A stretch of DNA of 24,495 nucleotides. Origin: UBA1367 sp040268355. GTDB lineage: Bacteria > Actinomycetota > Coriobacteriia > Coriobacteriales > Atopobiaceae. The notes beneath the pieces are model-generated. The model made no database searches. It saw only the letters and a program-made list of their open reading frames with translations, and was not told the DNA's origin. How positions within the stretch are numbered: the stretch's first letter is position 1; each line of letters begins with the position of its first letter. Shown piece after piece: positions 7,161 to 13,763 of this stretch. The stretch is from positions 1 to 24,495 of the forward strand of contig JAWRIT010000037.1 of assembly GCA_040268355.1 (NCBI GenBank). The letters run 5' to 3'. The translations under genes were made by a program, and so were the position numbers.

Positions 7161-7217
7161 CTGACACATACGTGCCTCTTCCCCTGTGTCACGGGGGAGG
7201 AGGCACCTTCGTGTCAC
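7161..7217. repeat. Composite palindromic repeat: two ~32-bp elements head to head (copies 2 and 3)
   Basis: The left element (7161-7192, plus strand) runs from CTGACAC to GTGTCAC. The right element (7186-7217, minus strand) runs from GTGACAC to GTGACAC. They share the seven-base core GTGTCAC at 7186-7192. Both carry GTGCCTC and a C-rich run, as in copy 1. Together they form a 57-bp structure between the convergent EIICB and degV genes, a position where a bidirectional terminator or insulating element would be expected. Confidence 0.75.
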
Positions 7218-7247
7218 CGCACGAGGGAGCGGCGGAGCCTCGTCGCC

Positions 7248-8120
7248 CTACCCCAGGCCTTGGATGGCCAGGCCTATGACGTCAGGGCCGGTGTGGACGA
7301 GCAGGTCCGGTGAGACGCCAGATCGTATCACGCGCTCCACCTCGACGCCCATCCCCGCCATCTCCGAGCGCAGGCGCCCCTCGAGCTCAGCGAAGCGATC
7401 GTTGGCGTCAGAGCAGCACACGGCGAGCCGCACCGTCTTGAAACGTGCGGCTCGCTCCTGCACGAGTCGCACCTCGGCGTCGAGCGAGCGCTCCCAGCCA
7501 CGCGCCTTGCGGGCGACCACATAGTGGCCCGACTCGCTGCAGGTGATGACCGGCTTCACGTTGAGCATGCTTCCCAGGCGGTAGACCGGCTCGGAGATGC
7601 GCCCGCCGCGCCGCAGGAACTCGAGGGTCTTGGTGGAGAAGAAGACCCACGTCCGCCGCGCGAGGGCCTCGAGCCTGCCCTTGAGCCTACGGAAGCCGAC
7701 GCCCTGCTCGACCATCTCGGCCGCCGCGATGACGACGAGGCCGGCGGCGATGCCGATGGAGAGCGAGTCGATGACCAGCACCGGGAAGTCCTCCATCTGA
7801 GAGGCGACCATGCGCACCGTCTGGTTGGTGGCGGAAAGGCCCGAGGAGAGCGTCACGAACACGGCCTGCTCGTAGCCGTCCGCACGTACCTGCTCGAAGA
7901 GGTCGCGGATGCGCTGAGGCGAGGCGAGCGAGGTCTTGGGGATCTCCTGCGCGAAGCGCTCGACGAGCTCGGCGCTCGTGATGTCGACGCCGCTCTCGAA
8001 GGTGCTGCCGTCGGAGTAGGTGATGCGCAGCGGCGCAACCCTGATGTCGTGGCGCCGCAGGTACTCCTCGGGCGTGTTGGTGCCGGTGTCGGTCAGCAGT
8101 GCGATCTTCTGGCTGTTCAT
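7248..8120 (-). CDS. DegV-family fatty-acid-binding protein
   Basis: DegV/FakB proteins bind a fatty acid and, with a FakA kinase, present it for phosphorylation and entry into phospholipid synthesis. The 290-residue product has the family pattern ALLTDTGTNTP at the N-terminus, TSLASP (residues 63-68), the Ser-rich ligand motif LSSGLSAT (91-98), and LEFLRRGGRI (166-175). The chosen ATG at 8120 is preceded by GAGAGG; the frame is open 22 codons further but without a ribosome site. No fakA-like gene is present in the window. It diverges from the DUF1836 gene, and a palindrome lies in the 134-bp space between them. Its 3' end faces the composite repeat. Several degV paralogues per genome are usual, so the exact lipid is unknown. 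Confidence 0.9.
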   Translation of the reverse strand: MNSQKIALLTDTGTNTPEEYLRRHDIRVAPLRITYSDGSTFESGVDITSAELVERFAQEIPKTSLASPQRIRDLFEQVRADGYEQAVFVTLSSGLSATNQTVRMVASQMEDFPVLVIDSLSIGIAAGLVVIAAAEMVEQGVGFRRLKGRLEALARRTWVFFSTKTLEFLRRGGRISEPVYRLGSMLNVKPVITCSESGHYVVARKARGWERSLDAEVRLVQERAARFKTVRLAVCCSDANDRFAELEGRLRSEMAGMGVEVERVIRSGVSPDLLVHTGPDVIGLAIQGLG

Positions 8121-8171
8121 GTGCTCGCCTCTCAAGGTGACTCGTCTCCCCCGAAGACAAGGCTCAGCTAC

Positions 8172-8177
8172 ACTATA
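8172..8177 (-). promoter_or_regulatory. Candidate -10 box for degV
   Basis: On the minus strand this reads TATAGT, five of six matches to the -10 consensus, about 50 bp before the degV start. No good -35 is present at the right spacing; that position falls on the edge of the 8193-8213 palindrome, which would suit an activator- or repressor-controlled promoter. Confidence 0.4.
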
Positions 8178-8192
8178 GCGGAACAACGATAC

Positions 8193-8213
8193 AGCTAGTT
8201 TTGAATACTAGCT
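8193..8213. promoter_or_regulatory. Perfect palindrome (candidate operator) between degV and the DUF1836 gene
   Basis: AGCTAGT and ACTAGCT are exact inverted repeats separated by TTTGAAT, giving a 7-7-7 dyad in an AT-rich patch of an otherwise GC-rich region. It overlaps the expected promoter area of both divergent genes. The neighbouring DUF1836 protein is helix-turn-helix-like and is a natural candidate to bind it. The structure is seen directly; the function is inferred. Confidence 0.6.
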
Positions 8214-8218
8214 ACCGT

Positions 8219-8231
8219 AGTTTTTAAAACT
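8219..8231. repeat. Second small palindrome AGTTTT-T-AAAACT
   Basis: A 13-bp near-perfect dyad with six-base arms lies five bases from the larger palindrome and 24 bp before the DUF1836 start codon. Together with the following TATAAA it makes an AT-rich block likely to contain the promoter of the DUF1836 gene. It may be a second operator or only part of an AT-rich promoter. Confidence 0.4.
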
Positions 8232-8254
8232 GATATAAAACGGAGGCGAACGTC

Positions 8255-8866
8255 ATGGCGCCACGGAGAAAAGAAGAGGTCGAGCGAGCCCTCGACTTCG
8301 AGGAGAGCTACCGGGAGCTCGCGGAGACGATGGGGCGCTTTCACATTTCGCGCATCTCGGAGATGCCGCGCGTCGAGCTCTACCGTGACCAGATCATCTC
8401 GCTCGTGACCTCCGAGCTCGCGCCCCTCTACGACGACAGCGAGAAGGTCGTCACCGGCTCCATGATCAACAACTACGTCAAGCAGCGGATCGTGCCCGCA
8501 CCGACGCGCAAGCGCTACACGCGCCGCCACCTGGGCGCCATCGTGCTCGTGTGCGCCTTCAAGCGCGTGCTGCCCATCGCGCAGGTGGCCCAGCTCATCA
8601 CCTTGTGCGCACGCAGCTCGACCGACGACGTCCTGGTGTACGACAGCACCGCCGACGCTCTCGAGGAGGCCCTTGCGGTGCGCTTTCCGCTCACGGGACC
8701 CCAGGACGCGGCCCGCCCGCCGGTCACGCTCGACTTCTCGGGCGCGAGCGCGCCGCCTTTGCCTGACCACCTGCGCATCCTGCTCGAGAGCACCATCTCC
8801 CAGCTCGCGGACAAGGTCTACGTCGAGCGGGCGCTCGCCCTGGAGCGGCTGCGCACGGAGGCGTAG
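8255..8866 (+). CDS. DUF1836 domain protein, HTH-like, probable regulator
   Basis: The 203-residue protein matches the DUF1836 family, chiefly through the segment at residues 70-110 with MINNYVKQ, RKRYTRRHLGAIVLV and a following hydrophobic helix. This resembles a MerR-like winged-helix arrangement. The family has no established biochemical role that I know of. There is no signal peptide or membrane segment, so it should be cytoplasmic. The start has GGAGG eight bases upstream. In Firmicutes and related bacteria, DUF1836 genes are often found beside degV (my recollection), and here the two diverge across a palindrome. Control of degV, and of itself, is therefore a reasonable inference. The C-terminal third, from about residue 145, is less conserved-looking and ends in a charged helix. 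Confidence 0.8.
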   Translation: MAPRRKEEVERALDFEESYRELAETMGRFHISRISEMPRVELYRDQIISLVTSELAPLYDDSEKVVTGSMINNYVKQRIVPAPTRKRYTRRHLGAIVLVCAFKRVLPIAQVAQLITLCARSSTDDVLVYDSTADALEEALAVRFPLTGPQDAARPPVTLDFSGASAPPLPDHLRILLESTISQLADKVYVERALALERLRTEA

Positions 8867-8878
8867 CCCTCTACCCCT

Positions 8879-8907
8879 TTGTCCGCCAAGGCAGGCTCGA
8901 GTACCAT
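8879..8907 (+). promoter_or_regulatory. Candidate promoter of luxS-mtnN
   Basis: TTGTCC (8879-8884) and TACCAT (8902-8907) are spaced by 17 bp. Transcription would begin near 8914, directly at the base of the hairpin at 8915-8938. The -10 is a moderate match, and no alternative promoter is obvious in the 116-bp gap. Confidence 0.5.
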
Positions 8908-8914
8908 GGCGGCA

Positions 8915-8938
8915 GCTGGCCGACACCGCTCGGCCAGC
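8915..8938 (+). promoter_or_regulatory. Perfect 9-bp hairpin in the luxS leader
   Basis: GCTGGCCGA (8915-8923) pairs exactly with TCGGCCAGC (8930-8938) around loop CACCGC. It is followed by a run of eight or so C residues and no U-tract, so it is not a normal terminator. It sits 44 bases before the luxS start and at the predicted 5' end of the transcript, where it could protect the mRNA or take part in control. Confidence 0.6.
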
Positions 8939-8982
8939 GCCCCCCCCACATGACGGAAGACCTCGACCCAAGGAGGCGTCCC

Positions 8983-9477
8983 ATGGATACGATCGCCAGC
9001 TTCACCATAGACCACCTGCACCTGCTGCCCGGCGTCTACGTCTCCCGCATCGATCGCGACCCGGCGAGCGACGCCGTCGTCACGACCTTCGACCTGCGCA
9101 TGAGCGCCCCGAACCGCGAGCCGGTCATGGACACGGCGGCGGTGCATGCGCTGGAGCACCTGCTCGCCACCTACCTGCGCAACGACGCCGAGTGGGCGCC
9201 GCGTATCGTCTACTGCGGGCCCATGGGCTGCCGCACGGGCTTCTATCTCGTCGTCTTTGGCGAGTGCAGCCCCCACGAGATCGCGCCGCTGCTCGTCTCG
9301 GCCTTCTCTTTCGTGCGCGACTTCGAGGGGGAGGTCCCCGGCGCCACCCCGGCCGAGTGCGGCAACTGGCATGACAGCGACCTGCCCATGGCCCGCTGGT
9401 GGGCGCGCCGCTACCTGCAGACGCTGGAGCACCTTGACGAGGCGCACTCCACCTATCCCACGACCGACAAGGAGTAG
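8983..9477 (+). CDS. luxS: S-ribosylhomocysteine lyase LuxS (AI-2 synthesis)
   Basis: LuxS cleaves S-ribosylhomocysteine to homocysteine and DPD, the precursor of autoinducer-2, in the activated methyl cycle. The 164-residue protein has the metal-binding HALEH (His55, His59) with the catalytic Glu58 between them. The catalytic Cys83 is in GPMGCRTGFYL, and the third metal ligand Cys126 is in AECGNWH. The start has AAGGAGG upstream; an in-frame ATG 33 bases earlier has no ribosome site. It overlaps functionally with mtnN, which starts four bases after its stop and makes its substrate. The length and every key residue are normal. The family usually has CGNY where CGNW is found here, a minor substitution. 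Confidence 0.96.
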   Translation: MDTIASFTIDHLHLLPGVYVSRIDRDPASDAVVTTFDLRMSAPNREPVMDTAAVHALEHLLATYLRNDAEWAPRIVYCGPMGCRTGFYLVVFGECSPHEIAPLLVSAFSFVRDFEGEVPGATPAECGNWHDSDLPMARWWARRYLQTLEHLDEAHSTYPTTDKE

Positions 9478-9481
9478 CGCC

Positions 9482-10222
9482 ATGGACGGACGCGTCGGCA
9501 TCATAGGGGCCATGCAGGTCGAGGTGGACCTGTTGGTCGGCCAGCTCACCGAGACGCGCGACATCGAGGCCTGCGGCACGACCTTCCATGTGGGCATACT
9601 CGGCCAAACGCCCGTCGCCATCGTGCGCTGCGGGGTGGGCAAGGTCAACGCCGCCCTCTGCACGCAGACCCTCATCGAGCGCCTCTCCCCCGCCTGCGTC
9701 ATCAACACGGGCGTCGCCGGCTCGCTCGACGCCGGCCTCGAGATCGGCGACCTGGTGATCAGCGACGACCTGGTGCAGCACGACATGGACGTCACCGGCC
9801 TGGGCTACGAGCCGGGGTGCATCCCCGAGATGGACGGCACGCCGCAGGGCAGGTGCTCCTTCGCCGCCGACGAGGGCCTGCGCCGCGTCGTGCTCGCCGC
9901 CGCGGCCGAGGTCGCCGGCAGCACGGTCGCCACCACCGGACGCATCGCCTCGGGTGACCAGTTCGTCTGCACGCAGGAGGCGCGCGACCGGATCATCGCC
10001 ACCTTCGGGGCGCGGTGCTGCGAGATGGAGGGCGCCGCCATCGCGCAGGCGTGCTGGCGCAACGGCGTGCCCTTCGTGGTGGTGCGCGCCATCTCGGACA
10101 AGGCGGACGGCTCGAGCTCCGTGGAGTACCGCGTGTTCGAGCGACAGGCCGCCGAGCGCGGCGCCGCCATCGTCAGACGCGCCGTCGAGCTGCTGGGACA
10201 GGAGCCGGGGCAGACGCGCTGA
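9482..10222 (+). CDS. mtnN: 5'-methylthioadenosine/S-adenosylhomocysteine nucleosidase
   Basis: MtnN (Pfs) removes adenine from S-adenosylhomocysteine and methylthioadenosine, giving LuxS its substrate. The 246-residue product begins with GIIGAMQVEVD, in which Glu14 corresponds to the catalytic acid/base Glu12 of the E. coli enzyme. It has NTGVAGSLD for ribose/phosphate-site binding, the substrate-binding CCEMEGAAIAQ, and the catalytic Asp in ISDKAD. The start lies four bases after the luxS stop, and its AAGGAG ribosome site is inside the end of luxS, which implies translational coupling. The luxS-mtnN pair thus forms a compact SAH-recycling and AI-2 unit. No other methyl-cycle gene is in the window. 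Confidence 0.95.
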   Translation: MDGRVGIIGAMQVEVDLLVGQLTETRDIEACGTTFHVGILGQTPVAIVRCGVGKVNAALCTQTLIERLSPACVINTGVAGSLDAGLEIGDLVISDDLVQHDMDVTGLGYEPGCIPEMDGTPQGRCSFAADEGLRRVVLAAAAEVAGSTVATTGRIASGDQFVCTQEARDRIIATFGARCCEMEGAAIAQACWRNGVPFVVVRAISDKADGSSSVEYRVFERQAAERGAAIVRRAVELLGQEPGQTR

Positions 10223-10234
10223 GGCGGCTTCGCA

Positions 10235-10258
10235 GGGGCACCGGCGCGGCCGCGCCCC
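10235..10258 (+). terminator. GC palindrome downstream of mtnN, possible terminator
   Basis: GGCGCGGCCGCGCC (10243-10256) is a perfect 14-bp palindrome, flanked by GGGGC and GCCCC that could close a larger stem. There is no U-tract. It is the only strong structure between mtnN and the pcrA promoter. Confidence 0.4.
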
Positions 10259-10269
10259 AGGCGCGCGAC

Positions 10270-10320
10270 CCGGACGCACCCCATGCGAAGGTTTGGTATG
10301 CGTCCTGCGGGGCGGCTAGA
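10270..10320 (+). promoter_or_regulatory. Candidate pcrA promoter with an embedded inverted repeat
   Basis: TTGGTA (10291-10296) and TAGACT (10315-10320) are spaced by 18 bp, about 40 bp before the pcrA start. GGACGCA (10270-10276) and TGCGTCC (10297-10303) form an exact seven-base inverted repeat that brackets the -35 box. It does not match the LexA boxes I know (CGAAC-N4-GTTCG or CTG-N10-CAG). Confidence 0.5.
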
Positions 10321-10362
10321 CTGTAAGCTCTGCAATCCCACCGCTCGTCCCAAGGGAACCCC

Positions 10363-12840
10363 ATGCCAGAAGCCCAACAGCAGCTCTTCAGCACCGACCA
10401 GCCCACGTCCCTCCCCCAGCAGGGCCCGGCCCCGGCGCGCGTCGACCTCGACGACCTGAACCCCGCGCAGCGGGAGGCGGCACGCGCCACCACCGGTCCG
10501 CTGCTCGTGCTGGCCGGCGCGGGCTCGGGCAAGACGCGCGTGCTCACCTACCGCATCGCGCACCTGATCGCCGACGAGGGTGTCCTCCCTTGGCAGATCC
10601 TGGCCATCACCTTCACCAACAAGGCCGCCGCCGAGATGCGCGAGCGCCTGGACCAGCTTCTGCCGAGCGGCACGCGCGGCATGTGGGTGTGCACCTTCCA
10701 CGCCATGTGCGTGCGGATCCTGCGCGAGGACGGCGAGGCCATCGGGTATCGCCCCACCTTCTCCATCTACGATGACGACGACTCGCGCCGCCTGGTCAAA
10801 CAGATCATGTCCGAGCTCGACATCGACCAGAAGCAGGCGCCCGTGAACGCCGTGCGCGCGCTCATCTCCGCCGCCAAGAACGCGCTGGTCACGCCCGACG
10901 AGATGGAGGCCCAGGCGAGCTCGCCCCAGCAGCGCGCCGCCGCGAGGGTCTACCACGCGCTGCAGCGCCGGCTCGCGCGCGCCAACGCCATGGACTTCGA
11001 CGACCTGCTCGTCAACGCCTTCGAGCTGCTCTCCAAGCACCCCGACGTGCTCGAGCGCTACCAGCGGCGCTTCACGCACATCAGCGTGGACGAGTACCAG
11101 GACACCAACCACGTGCAGTACCGGATCACCAACCTTCTGGCCGCCGCGCACCGCAACCTGATGGTCGTGGGCGACGACGACCAGTCCATCTACTCGTGGC
11201 GCGGGGCGGACATCCAGAACATCCTCGACTTCGAGAAGGACTACCCCGACGCCAAGGTGGTGCGGCTCGAGCAGAACTACCGCTCGACCGGGCACATCCT
11301 CGCGGCGGCCAACGCCGTCGTCGCCCACAACGCGCGCCGCAAGCCCAAGCACCTGTTCACCGACGCCGGGGACGGCCAGCCGATCGAGGTCTTCCAGGCG
11401 GCCGACGAGCGCGACGAGGGGCGCTGGATCGGCGCGGAGATCGAGCGGCTCCACGACGGTGGCACCAGCTATGACGATGTGGCCGTCTTCTACCGCACCA
11501 ACGCCCAGTCGCGCGTGCTGGAGGACATGTTCCTGCGTGCGGGCGTGCCCTACAAGATCGTGGGCGGCACGCGCTTCTTCGACCGCGCCGAGATCCGCGA
11601 CCTCATGGCCTACCTCAAGCTGGTGGTCAACCCCGACGACGACGTCTCGGCCGAGCGCGTGGTCAACACGCCCCGACGTGGCGTGGGCGCGTCCTCTGTC
11701 GCCAAGGTCCGCGCCTATGCGAGCGCCTACGGGCTGTCGTTCTTCGCGGCCGCCGAGGCCTGCATCGCCGAGGACGGCCTCATGCCACCCAAGGCCCGGC
11801 GGGGCCTCGCCGAGTTCTGCGGGGCCGTCGAGACGGGCCGCCATCTGTCGGGCGAGCTCGCGCGGGTGGTCGAGGCCATCGTGGACAAGGCGGGGCTGAT
11901 CCGCGCCTACGAGGCGGAGAACACCGTGGAGGCGGATGGGCGCATCGAGAACATCCGCGAGTTCTTTGGCGTGGCCCAGGAGTTCGACGAGACGCACGAC
12001 AACGTCGCCGAGACGCTCGAGAGCCTGCGTCAGCTGCGTGAGGCGGGCGCGCTGGACGAGGGCGTGGCGGCACCGGAGGCGCTCACAGAGAGTCAGGAGG
12101 ACGAGCCGGAGCGGCCCCGCGTCGCCTCCGAGAAGCTTCCCGCCCTCATGGAGTGGCTGGCCCTGCGCAGCGACCTCGACGCGCTCGCCGGACAGTCGAG
12201 CGCCATCACAATGATGACGGTGCATTCGGCCAAGGGTCTGGAGTATCCCGTGGTGTTCGTGGCCGGACTCGAGGAGGGCCTGTTCCCCCACCGCGCCCAC
12301 GAGGGCGACGGGGCCTCCATCGAGGAGGAGCGTCGCCTCGCCTACGTGGCCATCACCCGGGCCGAACGCAAGCTCTACCTCACCTACGCGACCACACGAC
12401 GCATGTTCGGATCGGTCCAGACCAACCCCCCGAGCCGCTTTCTCACCGAGATCCCCCGCGAGCACGTGCACGCCTCCGGCATCGGCAGCTCGGGCATGAG
12501 CGGCGTGGGTTGGGAGAAGCGCGGCGACCGCCATGGCACCTACGGCAGCGGGCGGGGGTCGGCCGTCTACGGCGGCAAGGTCTTCGGCTCGCGCACGCGC
12601 TCGACCGGCGGCTCGCGCGAGGGGGCCACCAGCGCCCCACAGCGCAGCGAGCCCCCGCGCCCCGATGCCGCCAAGCAGGCCATGAGCCTTGCCGCTGGCG
12701 ACCAGGTGGTCCACAAGACCTTTGGCCCCGGCGTGGTGCGCTCCGTCGTGGGCGACACCATCGAGGTGCACTTCTCGCGCACGGGCAAGACCAAGAAACT
12801 GCTCAAGGGCTTCGCGCCCATCGTGAAGATCGAGGGGTGA
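10363..12840 (+). CDS. pcrA: ATP-dependent DNA helicase PcrA/UvrD
   Basis: PcrA is a superfamily 1A 3'-5' helicase that acts in nucleotide-excision repair, in plasmid replication and in removing RecA or RNA polymerase from DNA. All helicase motifs are present in the 825 residues: AGAGSGKT (51-58), VDEYQDT (242-248), GDDDQSIYSWRGADI, LEQNYRST, TVHSAKGLEYPVVF (about 618) and VAITRAERKLYL (about 660). The C-terminus carries the Tudor-like RNA-polymerase-binding domain, seen as GDQVVHKTFGPGVV and ending KGFAPIVKIEG. An AAGGGA site precedes the ATG, and the N-terminal 30 residues are a Gln/Pro-rich extension. The MscS gene begins seven bases after its stop, so the two are probably co-transcribed. 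The length is slightly above the usual 720-780. Confidence 0.95.
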   Translation: MPEAQQQLFSTDQPTSLPQQGPAPARVDLDDLNPAQREAARATTGPLLVLAGAGSGKTRVLTYRIAHLIADEGVLPWQILAITFTNKAAAEMRERLDQLLPSGTRGMWVCTFHAMCVRILREDGEAIGYRPTFSIYDDDDSRRLVKQIMSELDIDQKQAPVNAVRALISAAKNALVTPDEMEAQASSPQQRAAARVYHALQRRLARANAMDFDDLLVNAFELLSKHPDVLERYQRRFTHISVDEYQDTNHVQYRITNLLAAAHRNLMVVGDDDQSIYSWRGADIQNILDFEKDYPDAKVVRLEQNYRSTGHILAAANAVVAHNARRKPKHLFTDAGDGQPIEVFQAADERDEGRWIGAEIERLHDGGTSYDDVAVFYRTNAQSRVLEDMFLRAGVPYKIVGGTRFFDRAEIRDLMAYLKLVVNPDDDVSAERVVNTPRRGVGASSVAKVRAYASAYGLSFFAAAEACIAEDGLMPPKARRGLAEFCGAVETGRHLSGELARVVEAIVDKAGLIRAYEAENTVEADGRIENIREFFGVAQEFDETHDNVAETLESLRQLREAGALDEGVAAPEALTESQEDEPERPRVASEKLPALMEWLALRSDLDALAGQSSAITMMTVHSAKGLEYPVVFVAGLEEGLFPHRAHEGDGASIEEERRLAYVAITRAERKLYLTYATTRRMFGSVQTNPPSRFLTEIPREHVHASGIGSSGMSGVGWEKRGDRHGTYGSGRGSAVYGGKVFGSRTRSTGGSREGATSAPQRSEPPRPDAAKQAMSLAAGDQVVHKTFGPGVVRSVVGDTIEVHFSRTGKTKKLLKGFAPIVKIEG

Positions 12841-12847
12841 GCCGATC

Positions 12848-13639
12848 GTGGAGGCGCTCTGGGAGCTCATGGGGACGACCGAGCTGGGCGGGACGAGCCT
12901 GCGCGACCTTGTCGGACGAGTGGGCCTGGTGCTGGCCGTGGTCATTGCGGCGCGCGTCGTCGACCGCATCCTGTCCCGCATGGTGCGCACGGCATTCGGG
13001 GCGGCAAACGTGCCCTCCGCCTCCATCCTCGTCAACGTCATGCGCGCGCTTATCTGGTTTGTCGCGCTCACGGCACTGCTGGAGCCGGTCTTTGGGATCC
13101 AACCCACCGGGTTCATCGCCGCGTTGGGCGTCGGCTCGGTCGCGCTGTCGCTGGGCATGCAGGACACGTTCTCGAACATCTTCGGCGGGCTCACGCTCAT
13201 GCTGAGCCGGCAGATCGAGCCGGGCGACGTCATCAGGGTCGGCGACTTCACCGGCGTCGTCACCGACATCACCTGGCGCTCCACGAGCATGCGCGACGCC
13301 TACGGGCAGGTCAACATCATCCCCAACTCGGTGCTGTCGAAGACCGCCATGGTCAAGCTCTCCGACTTCACGCGCAGCCGCTGCGAGATCCCCCTCGTCA
13401 TCACCCACGGCGCCGACCTCAACGACGTGATCGCCGACATCGCCCGGACGGCACGTGACGTGCTGGGCGCCCGCGTGGACACCGAGCAAGGCGTTGACGT
13501 GCGCATTCTGGGATTTGACGCCGCCGGCATCAAAGCGGTGGCCGACGTGCACCTGGTTCGGGGAACGAACTTCGACGATGCCCGCACGATGCTCGCGCGG
13601 CGCCTGGTGTCCATGAGCTGGGTGGCCCACGCCGGCTAG
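12848..13639 (+). CDS. MscS-family mechanosensitive ion channel
   Basis: Small-conductance mechanosensitive channels open on membrane tension and release solutes under hypo-osmotic shock. The 263-residue protein has three hydrophobic segments (about residues 22-40, 65-83 and 87-105). The third is Gly/Ala-rich (FIAALGVGSVALSLGM), as in the pore helix of MscS. The cytoplasmic beta domain follows with NIFGGLTLMLSRQIEPGDVI, the usual GDFTGVVTDITWRST, and IIPNSVLSK. The start is a GTG at 12848, seven bases after pcrA, with GAGGGG overlapping the pcrA end. An ATG at 12875 is a weaker alternative. The length is close to E. coli MscS (286). Its pairing with pcrA is not functionally obvious and may be chance. 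Confidence 0.9.
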   Translation: MEALWELMGTTELGGTSLRDLVGRVGLVLAVVIAARVVDRILSRMVRTAFGAANVPSASILVNVMRALIWFVALTALLEPVFGIQPTGFIAALGVGSVALSLGMQDTFSNIFGGLTLMLSRQIEPGDVIRVGDFTGVVTDITWRSTSMRDAYGQVNIIPNSVLSKTAMVKLSDFTRSRCEIPLVITHGADLNDVIADIARTARDVLGARVDTEQGVDVRILGFDAAGIKAVADVHLVRGTNFDDARTMLARRLVSMSWVAHAG

Positions 13640-13690
13640 CCGCTCGTCTGGCAGCCGGAGGCGGGGCGGCGAGGGAATGGCGCCCCGTTC

Positions 13691-13705
13691 GGGCACGTGA
13701 TGCCC
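13691..13705. repeat. Small hairpin in the convergent MscS/YARHG gap
   Basis: GGGCA and TGCCC enclose a five-base loop, CGTGA. It lies 52 bp after the MscS gene stop and has no T-tract on either strand. It may help terminate the pcrA-mscS transcript. Confidence 0.3.
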
Positions 13706-13740
13706 ACCACAAAGACGCAGGCCCAAAGGGTGCGCGAACC

Positions 13741-13763
13741 AGGCGCGCAGCCGCGCGGCGCCT
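13741..13763 (-). terminator. GC hairpin at the end of the YARHG gene
   Basis: AGGCGC (13741-13746) pairs with GCGCCT (13758-13763), and the loop is itself GC-rich and can pair further. It overlaps the stop codon of the minus-strand gene and has no U-tract, so termination is only a suggestion. Confidence 0.35.

Noticed and set aside
9805..13290. A 1161-codon open frame on the minus strand opposite mtnN, pcrA and the MscS gene
   Set aside because: It is a mirror of high-GC coding DNA. It has no family motifs and is rich in Gly, Ala, Arg, His and Val, whereas the plus strand encodes recognisable proteins throughout.
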